Source: JAKAGZ01 sp963748105 (GTDB lineage: Bacteria > Bacteroidota > Ignavibacteria > Ignavibacteriales > Ignavibacteriaceae). From it: a stretch of 64,000 nucleotides of DNA. The stretch lies in the NCBI GenBank assembly GCA_963748105.1, contig CAVVHP010000011.1:124001-188000 (forward strand). The letters are read 5' to 3'. A program made the translations under genes and the position numbers. Positions within the stretch are counted from its first letter, which is position 1. Every line of letters begins with the position of its first letter. The notes under the pieces are model-generated. The model worked only from the letters and a program-made list of their open reading frames with translations, was not told where the DNA came from and ran no database searches. This document shows, piece after piece, positions 57,298 to 64,000 of the stretch.

Positions 57298-58053
57298 ATG
57301 AAAAAAATTTTTGTCTTTGCTTTTGGACTCGTGTCCTACCTTATTTTCTTCGCCGCTTTTCTCTACTGGATTGGCTTTATGGGTAACCTGATTGTTCCCA
57401 AGGGAATAGACTCGGGAGTCAGCGGGCCTGTTTTAACTGCGGTGCTGATCAATTTTTTTCTTGTGGCTTTATTCGGTATTCAGCACAGCACAATGTCGCG
57501 CGGTATATTCAAAAAATGGATTACTAAGTTTATACCTATTGCCGCCGAAAGAAGTATTTATGTGCTGGTCTCCACTCTTATTCTGATTTTATTGTTTTGG
57601 CAGTGGCGGCCTATCGATATTGAAATCTGGAATGTAGAAAGCAACACTTTTCAAATGGTAATATACGGCATCTTCGCACTCGGCTGGGTCATACTGCTTA
57701 TTTCAACTTTTCTTATCAATCATTTTGAATTATTCGGCCTGCAGCAAATTTATACAAACCTCCGCAATAAGCCGATGAAATATCCCGAATTTCAAATGCC
57801 TCTGCTTTACAGGATTGTCCGCCATCCGATGATGATTGGAGTTATTTTAGCGATATGGGCCACACCTTATATGACGGCGGGACACTTAATGTTTTCGGTA
57901 TTAATGACAGGATATATAATGGTGGGAACTTATTATGAGGAACGGGACCTGGTTAAAAACTTTGGTGCAAAATATATAATGTACAGAAATTCCGTACCGA
58001 AAATGATTCCTATGGGAAAAAAGAAACTGCCTGAAGAATTATCGACTAAATAA
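57298..58053 (+). CDS. mddA: MddA-like methanethiol S-methyltransferase (isoprenylcysteine-methyltransferase family)
   Basis: A 251-residue membrane methyltransferase with about six helices. It fits the MddA group: VPKGIDSG, FGIQHSTMSRGIFKKW, AAERSIYVLVSTLILILLFWQW, LISTFLINHFELFGLQQ and the SAM-binding end LYRIVRHPMMIGVILAIWATPYMTAGH with YYEERDLVKNFG. MddA methylates methanethiol to dimethyl sulfide. A different thiol substrate is possible, because the family is broad. A strong ribosome binding site AAAGGAGG precedes the ATG. The upstream TetR gene suggests that expression responds to a small molecule. Confidence 0.75.
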   Translation: MKKIFVFAFGLVSYLIFFAAFLYWIGFMGNLIVPKGIDSGVSGPVLTAVLINFFLVALFGIQHSTMSRGIFKKWITKFIPIAAERSIYVLVSTLILILLFWQWRPIDIEIWNVESNTFQMVIYGIFALGWVILLISTFLINHFELFGLQQIYTNLRNKPMKYPEFQMPLLYRIVRHPMMIGVILAIWATPYMTAGHLMFSVLMTGYIMVGTYYEERDLVKNFGAKYIMYRNSVPKMIPMGKKKLPEELSTK

Positions 58054-58058
58054 GATTG

Positions 58059-58095
58059 TAGTGGTCGCATTTAATGCAATGCGACCACTAAATAA
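58059..58095. terminator. Bidirectional terminator
   Basis: TAGTGGTCGCAT (58059-58070) and ATGCGACCACTA (58079-58090) make a perfect 12-bp stem with an 8-base loop, between the convergent methyltransferase and OPT genes. Confidence 0.85.
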
Positions 58096-58098
58096 ATT

Positions 58099-60087
58099 TT
58101 ACTCTTCTTCCACCTTCGCTTTCATAGAATCCATATACATATAAATACAAATTCCGGCAAACATAACAAGAGAAAGTAATTCTGCAGAATGAGATTCAGC
58201 CCACTCAACAGCAACCCAGTTATAACCTAAATATCTCAGGAACGCGCTCACAACTCCCATTAAAGCACCGCCGGCAATAAAACCTGAAGCGATAAGTGTT
58301 CCGCGTTCTTTTCTGGCCGTATTAAGTTTTTCATCTTTGCTTCTGGTTGAAACAAAGTGAGCAATTAATCCACCGACTAATAAAGGAGTATTTAATTCAA
58401 GAGGAATATACATTCCAAGCGCGAAAGCCAATGCAGGAACTCTCATCATTGTTAAAACCAGCGCCATTAATGCGCCGGCAATATAAAGCATCCAGGGTGC
58501 CGGCTGGTTTGCCATCAATGGTTGTATTATTGCTGCCATTGCATTTGCCTGCGGTGCAACAAGCGCACCCTGTCCGGTAAAACCATAAGTGTCATTTAAT
58601 ATTAATATTACATACCCAACAGTTGCTGCTGATACAAGTGTGCCCAAAAATTTCCATCGTTCCTGTTTATAAGGCGATGAACCGAGCCAGTAACCGATTT
58701 TAAGATCGGTTATAAATGAGCCTGACATTGAAAGCGCTGTACATACAACACCTCCTATCAGCAATGCTGCAATCATTCCGGATGTTCCTGAAAGCCCGAC
58801 TGAAACCAGGATAACTGATGATATAATTAAAGTCATAAGTGTCATACCTGAAACCGGGTTTACACCAACTATTGCAATTGCCGTTGCTGCTACCGTGGTA
58901 AACAGGAAAGAAATTATCAAAACTATTAGCAAACCAACGAGCGCATAAAAAAAAGTATTAACTACTCCCATATAAAAGAAAACTAATATTACAATGCTGA
59001 CGCCTATTATAGAAAGCGCGATCACTTTCATAGTAATGTCCCGGTGTGTTCTAAGCTTATCTTCAACAATGTTTTTGGCACCGGCAATTTCTTTTACTGC
59101 AAGCGAAAATGCCGTGCCTATTACCTTTGAAGACTTTATAACTCCGATAACACCAGCCATTGCAATTCCGCCTATACCAATATGCCGAACGTAGTTACTG
59201 AAAATTTCCTCAGCCGACATATCATGGATTAGCTTTGTAACATTTGCACCTATCGGTACTCCTAATCTATCTCCTATAAATGCAACTAATGGAATTAAGA
59301 CATACCAAGAAACAAAAGAACCGGCACAGATTATTGCGGAATATTTCAAACCAATTATGTAACCAAGACCGGTTACAGCAGCGCCTATATTTATCTTAAA
59401 TACCAGTTTGGTTTTGTCTGCAAGAGTTTGACCTAAAGGGATAACTCTGGTTGAAAAAACTTCGCTCCACCATCCAAATGTTGCCACGATGAAATCATAC
59501 AAGCCTCCAATAAGCCCGCTCATAACAAGAACCATTGCCTGCTTTCCGCCTTTTTCTCCTGCTACCAGGACTTCTGTTGTGGCTGTGGCTTCAGGGAAAG
59601 GATATTTACCGTGCATATCCTTTACAAAGTATTTTCTGAAAGGGATAAGAAATAAAATTCCCAGCACTCCGCCGAGCAGCGAGGCGAGAAATATTTTATA
59701 AAATTCAGCATTAAGGTTTAATATATACAGAGCAGGGAGCGTGAATATAGCGCCGGCTACAATTGAACCAGAAGTTGAACCGATTGACTGGATAATCACA
59801 TTCTCGCCAAGTGCGCCTTTACGTTTTGTTGCTGCAGATAAACCCACTGCGATAATCGCTATCGGGATAGCTGCTTCAAAAACCTGTCCGATTTTTAATC
59901 CGAGATAGGCGGCTGCCGCGGAAAAAAGAACAGCCATTAAGACACCCCATAGTACCGAGTAATAACTTACCTCCGGTACAGTCTTATTTGCCGGCATCAC
60001 CGGATGATATTCCTCGCCCGGTTTTAACTCGGTATAGGCATTAGAGGGAAGTCCTTTTACCTGTACGTGTTCGTGATCTTCACTCAT
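58099..60087 (-). CDS. OPT-family oligopeptide/metal-complex transporter
   Basis: A 662-residue inner-membrane transporter of the oligopeptide transporter family with about 15 helices. Family motifs: SYYSVLWGVLMAVLFSAAAAYLGLKIGQVFEAAIPIAI near the N terminus, ENVIIQSIGSTSGSIVAGAIFTLPALYIL, and PFPEATATTEVLVAGEKGG. Bacterial members are proposed to import peptides or metal chelates. Its ATG overlaps the stop of the upstream membrane-protein gene (ATGA), so translation is coupled. The acidic C terminus KAKVEEE is at the cytosolic side by prediction only. Confidence 0.92.
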   Translation of the reverse strand: MSEDHEHVQVKGLPSNAYTELKPGEEYHPVMPANKTVPEVSYYSVLWGVLMAVLFSAAAAYLGLKIGQVFEAAIPIAIIAVGLSAATKRKGALGENVIIQSIGSTSGSIVAGAIFTLPALYILNLNAEFYKIFLASLLGGVLGILFLIPFRKYFVKDMHGKYPFPEATATTEVLVAGEKGGKQAMVLVMSGLIGGLYDFIVATFGWWSEVFSTRVIPLGQTLADKTKLVFKINIGAAVTGLGYIIGLKYSAIICAGSFVSWYVLIPLVAFIGDRLGVPIGANVTKLIHDMSAEEIFSNYVRHIGIGGIAMAGVIGVIKSSKVIGTAFSLAVKEIAGAKNIVEDKLRTHRDITMKVIALSIIGVSIVILVFFYMGVVNTFFYALVGLLIVLIISFLFTTVAATAIAIVGVNPVSGMTLMTLIISSVILVSVGLSGTSGMIAALLIGGVVCTALSMSGSFITDLKIGYWLGSSPYKQERWKFLGTLVSAATVGYVILILNDTYGFTGQGALVAPQANAMAAIIQPLMANQPAPWMLYIAGALMALVLTMMRVPALAFALGMYIPLELNTPLLVGGLIAHFVSTRSKDEKLNTARKERGTLIASGFIAGGALMGVVSAFLRYLGYNWVAVEWAESHSAELLSLVMFAGICIYMYMDSMKAKVEEE

Positions 60088-60950
60088 AAATTTTCCTTTA
60101 TATTTAATGGTTGGTTTTGATTTATGATTTCAGCTTGTGTCTTATTCTGATCTATTTTATTGTAATCCAGTTCAGAACCGAGAACACTATGCGGGATTAG
60201 ATAAATAAGGAATAGCAAAATTGATGCTCCAAGGACCCACCAGCCCGGCTTTTTAGATCTCTTCAACATAAATGCCGCAACCACCCAGCCAATCAGAGCT
60301 ATTAAAGTTTTATTGTCTGTCAGGTCAATGCCGAAAGGAAATCCGGTCCATAGGGCGCCAAACGCGTAGTATTGAGTCAGGGGTCCCAGTATCATTCCTC
60401 CAAGGATTAAAAATCCTATAGTCCATGATGTATATAACTTTAATCTGGGTTCATTATTAAAAACTTCGAGGCCGGCTCTGGTTGACAATAGCATTGTTCC
60501 AAACATCGCAATAATGTGTGGGATAAGAATGAACAACGGAACTACACCTTTGTACCTTATAACTACATATTTCTGTTCTGCAGGAATTGAAAAGCCGGTG
60601 TTTTCTTTAGAGATTAAAATTCGGTACTGAAGTTTTCCTGCAGGAGGTTGTTTTGGAAGTGATGCCGAAAGAACGCCGTCTTTGTTTGTCATCTCTACTT
60701 TTGTAAACTTGTCATCGGTTTTAAACCGTCTCCATTCCAGAATTCCGGAAAGAGTTTTATCTTTTGTATAAACACTAATTACGCAATCGTCTGTGCTGTT
60801 GTGACTTCTGTCCAGGTGATATTTTATAACCTGGTTGTCGATTGTGATTTTACCGGATAAAGGATAGGTGGGCCCGGTAACCCGTTGGTAGTAAGCAGAT
60901 AAAAGAGTAATAATTACTGCTAAAATCCAGAACAGAACAGATCTTCTCAT
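60084..60950 (-). CDS. Membrane protein coupled to the OPT transporter, unknown function
   Basis: A 288-residue protein with an N-terminal anchor (VLFWILAVIITLLSAYY), an outside domain of about 100 residues rich in beta strands (YPLSGKITIDNQVIKYHLDRSH, ILEWRRFKTDDKFTKVEM, GKLQYRILISKEN), and then four or five helices in residues 125-260. The extracellular part looks like a fibronectin-type or substrate-binding module; I do not recognise the family. The stop overlaps the OPT start by four bases (ATGA), so it may be a subunit or substrate collector. Confidence 0.75.
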   Translation of the reverse strand: MRRSVLFWILAVIITLLSAYYQRVTGPTYPLSGKITIDNQVIKYHLDRSHNSTDDCVISVYTKDKTLSGILEWRRFKTDDKFTKVEMTNKDGVLSASLPKQPPAGKLQYRILISKENTGFSIPAEQKYVVIRYKGVVPLFILIPHIIAMFGTMLLSTRAGLEVFNNEPRLKLYTSWTIGFLILGGMILGPLTQYYAFGALWTGFPFGIDLTDNKTLIALIGWVVAAFMLKRSKKPGWWVLGASILLFLIYLIPHSVLGSELDYNKIDQNKTQAEIINQNQPLNIKENL

Positions 60951-61068
60951 ATAGTCCCCTTAATCTTAATTTTGTTCTAGGTAAAATTAAGAAGATTAGT
61001 CCAAACCGCCCAATTAAATGTTGCATATTCGATAAGAATTTTCAAAATGTTTTATTTAAGTTGCGCAT

Positions 61069-61743
61069 ATGAAAGGAAAACTTTACCTGGTTTCTACGCC
61101 GATAGGAAATTACGAGGATATTACAATACGTGGTCTGAATATTCTAAAATCCGTGGATTTTATTATATGCGAAGAATTTAAAGAATCCCGCAGAATGCTG
61201 GCCTTTTATCAGATAGAAAAGGAACTCTTATCGTTGAATGAACACAACGAAAAGGAAGTGGTGGATGATATTTTACTGAAACTGGTGGAGGGCAAAACAG
61301 CCGCGCTAATTTCGGATTGCGGTACCCCTCTATTTTCGGATCCCGGTCACTTACTTGTTGATCTTCTTATCTCGGCGAAAATTCAGGTTATTCCGGTACC
61401 CGGCGCCAATTCATTACTACCTTCGTTGATCGGTTCCGGGTTCGATATTGAGAAGTTTTACTACTACGGCTGGCTCTCTCCGAATAAGGATAAAAGAAGA
61501 CAGCAGCTATATAAGTTAAAAAGCGTAAAGGAAGTTATTGTAATTCTTGATACGCCTTACCGCCTAAGGCAATTGCTGGCTGATGTAGTGAAGATGATGG
61601 GAAAACATTTGCGTGCGGTTGTTGCGTTCCAGTTGACTATGGACGGAGAACGATTTTACCGCGGATCCACCGCCGATCTTCTTGAAATAGCCGAAGAGAA
61701 AAAACTGAAGGGCGAATTCGTGCTGATAATCGAGAATAAATAG
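61069..61743 (+). CDS. rsmI: 16S rRNA (cytidine(1402)-2'-O)-methyltransferase RsmI
   Basis: A 224-residue SAM methyltransferase that modifies C1402 of 16S rRNA. The motifs LYLVSTPIGNYEDITIRGL, ICEEFKESRRML, LISDCGTPLFSDPGHLLVD and VPVPGANSLLPSLIGSG match the tetrapyrrole-methylase-fold RsmI family. The length is at the short end; the C-terminal domain present in some members is missing. The stop of the gene abuts the stop of the convergent rlmD. Confidence 0.85.
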   Translation: MKGKLYLVSTPIGNYEDITIRGLNILKSVDFIICEEFKESRRMLAFYQIEKELLSLNEHNEKEVVDDILLKLVEGKTAALISDCGTPLFSDPGHLLVDLLISAKIQVIPVPGANSLLPSLIGSGFDIEKFYYYGWLSPNKDKRRQQLYKLKSVKEVIVILDTPYRLRQLLADVVKMMGKHLRAVVAFQLTMDGERFYRGSTADLLEIAEEKKLKGEFVLIIENK

Positions 61744-63195
61744 TTATCCTTTAATCAACAAAGCAACATTTTCTATATGATACGTATGCGGGAACATATC
61801 GACAGGTTTAATTTTAACTAATTTATAACCAGCCTCAGAAAATAATTTTATATCCCTTACCTGTGTCGCCGGATTACAGCTTACGTAAACAAGTTTTTCC
61901 GGATTAAGACTTATAACATCTTCAACCGTATTCTTATGCATTCCGCTTCTGGGCGGATCGAGAATCACTATATCCGGTTTTGGTAATTCCCTTTCTTCAA
62001 CAAACGGCAAAAAGGATTTATAAAGATCGGCGGTGAAAAAGTGGACATTTCCCACACTGTTTAATTTTGCGTTTGCCTCTGCGTCCTTTACTGAAGATTC
62101 AACAGACTCAAAGGCATAGACTTCTTTACAGTTACCAGAGACATAAGTTGAAATGGTTCCCGCTCCGGAATAAAGATCGTAGACAATTTCATCCCCTTTC
62201 ATTTCGGCAAAATCAAGCGCGGTCTGATATAGTTTTTCCGCCTGCAGTGAGTTGGTCTGGAAAAATGAATTTGCGCTAATCCTGAATTTATTTTTTCCGA
62301 TTGTATCGTGTATGAACCCGGCCCCATAATAAATTTTTTCGAAATCTCCCACTGCAACAGCTGCTTTTTTAAGGTTTACATTATTTATAATTGTTGTGAT
62401 TTGCGGAATTTCCCTGAGTAGTTTGTCAGTATATAAATTCAGCAATTCCTTATTTTCGGATGAAGTTACAAGGTTAACCATTAGGTCGTTAGTGTGATGA
62501 GCTTGCTTTATTACAAGGTTCCGTAAAAACCCGTCGTGTGTTTTTGTGGAATATATTGAGGTATTTCTTTCTTTAAAAAAGGAACGGGTAAAATTCAGAA
62601 TTTTGTTGCTCAATTCAGACTGCAGGAAGCATTCATCAATGTCGAGAACTTTATCGAACACTCGCGGGATATGGAGGCCTACGGCAAAATCCCTGTCGAT
62701 ATTCTCGTCGGATTTTAACTCTTCCACGGTCAGCCAGCGCCTTTCCGCAAATGAAAATTCCATTTTATTGCGGTAATAAAATGTTTTTTCGGATGGGAGT
62801 ATGTTTTCTTTCTCAAAATCAGTGAATCCACCCATCTTCTGAAAAATCTCCTCAACCTGCTGCTGCTTAAATTTTGTTTGAGTGGAATAATCGAGATCCT
62901 GCTGTTTGCAACCGCCGCACGTTCCAAAAAATTTACAGCGCGCGTTTATTCTTAGTTCAGATGGTTTTATAATTTCTGCAACGCTTGCTTCAGCATAGGA
63001 CTTTTTAATTTTGGTTAGACTGGCTTTTACCACATCTCCCGGATATGAGCCATCAACAAAAATCACATATTTGTTTTTCGATTCGTCGATTGCTTCGGGT
63101 ACGATGCTGCCTTTATCAACTTTTGCAATGCCCCTACCTTCAAACGCATACTTTTCTATTTCAAGCTCAATTATTTCGCCTTTCTTAACATTCAC
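61744..63195 (-). CDS. rlmD: 23S rRNA (uracil(1939)-C5)-methyltransferase RlmD-like
   Basis: A 483-residue iron-sulfur methyltransferase. An N-terminal TRAM domain (residues 1-70: IIELEIEKYAFEGRGIAKVDKG, KASLTKIKKSYAEA) is followed by CKFFGTCGGCKQQDLDY, whose three Cys with a later Cys in DIDECFLQ hold the 4Fe-4S cluster. The Rossmann methyltransferase domain carries VYDLYSGAGTISTYV, ILDPPRSGMHKN and catalytic YVSCNPATQVRD. Other RlmCD-type members share these motifs, so the precise U target is inferred. It follows the class I methyltransferase gene by two bases. Confidence 0.9.
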   Translation of the reverse strand: MNVKKGEIIELEIEKYAFEGRGIAKVDKGSIVPEAIDESKNKYVIFVDGSYPGDVVKASLTKIKKSYAEASVAEIIKPSELRINARCKFFGTCGGCKQQDLDYSTQTKFKQQQVEEIFQKMGGFTDFEKENILPSEKTFYYRNKMEFSFAERRWLTVEELKSDENIDRDFAVGLHIPRVFDKVLDIDECFLQSELSNKILNFTRSFFKERNTSIYSTKTHDGFLRNLVIKQAHHTNDLMVNLVTSSENKELLNLYTDKLLREIPQITTIINNVNLKKAAVAVGDFEKIYYGAGFIHDTIGKNKFRISANSFFQTNSLQAEKLYQTALDFAEMKGDEIVYDLYSGAGTISTYVSGNCKEVYAFESVESSVKDAEANAKLNSVGNVHFFTADLYKSFLPFVEERELPKPDIVILDPPRSGMHKNTVEDVISLNPEKLVYVSCNPATQVRDIKLFSEAGYKLVKIKPVDMFPHTYHIENVALLIKG

Positions 63196-63197
63196 AT

Positions 63198-63914
63198 TTA
63201 TACCTTTTTCAATATCAGAAATTTGAAACCAATGTACCTGTCGGCACCAAGTTTCAGATAAGCGGTTGATTCGTGATTTATTTTTTTTAGAAATTTTTTA
63301 TGGTAGGCCTTTTCCTGTTCGGTTAGCTTTTCTATATTCTTTATGAGCAATTCTTTGCTGGTTAAATAGAAATCTTTTAAGGTAGAAGAAAGATCATCCT
63401 CGTATAATATCTCAAATCCTCTGTCTTTATAATAATTGCTTATTTCGCCCGATAACAAAGGGGATACATTTGAAGCATCCCAGAGTTCTTTTACAAAAAC
63501 CGGTGCATCGCTTTCAAGTTGCACGATTTCACCGGGACAAAATAATCCGCCCGGTTTCAGGATGTTTTTTATTTCTTTTACATTCTTATTTCTCCTGGTG
63601 CTGGAGATTGATCCCTGCGCATATATTATATCAAATTTTTCGTTCGGGAAATCCGTGTTCTCAAACATCATCATTCGAACCGAGATATCTTTATAATCCT
63701 TCAGGTAGAGGCGTGAAGATAAAAGCGTCTCATCGTTGTTAACTATTTGAATTACAGATGCTGCTTCCCGCTCCAGGAACATTTTTGAAATTTCTTCACT
63801 TCCCGCACCGATGACCAGGACAGATTTATCTTTTATTTCACATTTATCAGCGAAAGTTAAAAACTGGTATACAGAGCCGGGCAGAAATATTTCTTTATTT
63901 GTATTGTCAGCCAT
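63198..63914 (-). CDS. Class I SAM-dependent methyltransferase
   Basis: A 238-residue methyltransferase. The SAM-binding loop is in VLVIGAGSEEISKMFLE (motif I, near residue 34), with FDIIYAQGSISS (motif II) and LKPGGLFCPGEIV (motif III) further on. The fold is clear, but the substrate is not. It lies directly upstream of rlmD on the same strand (two-base gap), so a role in RNA or translation is possible. The ATG at 63914 is the first in frame. The remaining 86 bases to the window edge hold nothing that I can identify. Confidence 0.82.
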   Translation of the reverse strand: MADNTNKEIFLPGSVYQFLTFADKCEIKDKSVLVIGAGSEEISKMFLEREAASVIQIVNNDETLLSSRLYLKDYKDISVRMMMFENTDFPNEKFDIIYAQGSISSTRRNKNVKEIKNILKPGGLFCPGEIVQLESDAPVFVKELWDASNVSPLLSGEISNYYKDRGFEILYEDDLSSTLKDFYLTSKELLIKNIEKLTEQEKAYHKKFLKKINHESTAYLKLGADRYIGFKFLILKKV

Positions 63915-64000
63915 TATTGTCTGGTTTTAAAGAGTAGCACAAGATAAATGTAAATTTACTGAAAACCTGATCAACATAATACCTGGCAAAGAGGTGAAAA

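Noticed and set aside
1..64000. CRISPR arrays, tRNA or rRNA genes, phage integrases or transposases
   Set aside because: No regular direct repeats, tRNA-like folds, rRNA sequence or recombinase motifs were seen in the spacers read by eye; a covariance-model scan would be needed to exclude small RNAs.

Overview
This 64 kb window is AT-rich bacterial chromosome, almost fully coding, with no rRNA, tRNA, CRISPR array, prophage or transposase that I could find. The gene content points to the Bacteroidota/Chlorobiota/Ignavibacteriota group. A SusC-like TonB receptor, a large exported protein with a type IX secretion (T9SS) sorting tail and a PorV/PorQ barrel protein lie in a row. Several promoters carry the Bacteroidota-type -7 box TAnnTTTG, and there is a pyruvate:ferredoxin oxidoreductase and a class II photolyase. 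I favour an Ignavibacteria-like, facultatively or strictly anaerobic organism. That placement is inference, not a database result.

Layout. 0-2.2 kb (minus): a cut Mla-type lipid ABC ATPase, its permease and a nucleotidyltransferase, then an 889-base non-coding stretch. 3.1-11.1 kb (plus): TonB receptor, T9SS cargo and PorV-like protein. 11.2-14.2 kb: exported cyclophilin and exported metalloprotease. 14.4-24 kb: small BON-like protein, DUF4139 protein, rhomboid protease, MarC protein, TPR/propeller protein, PLP decarboxylase, ADP-forming acyl-CoA synthetase, TauE exporter and nitroreductase. 24.2-28.8 kb: pyruvate:ferredoxin oxidoreductase with a dihydroorotate-dehydrogenase-like partner. 28.9-31.1 kb: SixA-like phosphatase, epimerase and an exported protein. 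31.2-35 kb: a metal-homeostasis operon (DtxR-type regulator, NRAMP-USP fusion, ferritin-VIT1 fusion) behind a palindromic candidate operator. 35-39.4 kb: exonuclease III, photolyase, TrhO, a membrane HExxH protein and a MORN/TonB protein. 39.4-42.1 kb: PdxB and MgtE. 42.2-47 kb: nucleotide-sugar genes (rfbA, rfbC, aminotransferase, fcl, gmd). 47.2-56.6 kb: LuxR-type regulator, PepT, SCO protein, queuosine-precursor transporter, an S23-like four-helix-bundle gene, U32 peptidase, acyl-ACP desaturase, ProS and a HAD phosphatase. 56.6-58 kb: TetR regulator with an MddA-like methyltransferase. 58-64 kb: OPT transporter with a membrane partner, RsmI, RlmD and a methyltransferase.

The strongest whole-window signal is technical. 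At least eleven, probably twelve, single-base frameshifts interrupt otherwise intact genes, nearly all of them conserved, and all lie between 25 and 55 kb. They look like consensus errors rather than gene decay, so I give those genes their full repaired spans. The most interesting biology is the metal operon with its two fusion proteins, the TetR/MddA pair whose operator sits inside the promoter, and the S23 gene that seems to have landed at the 5' end of the U32 peptidase gene. I did not find a system I can call clearly new.
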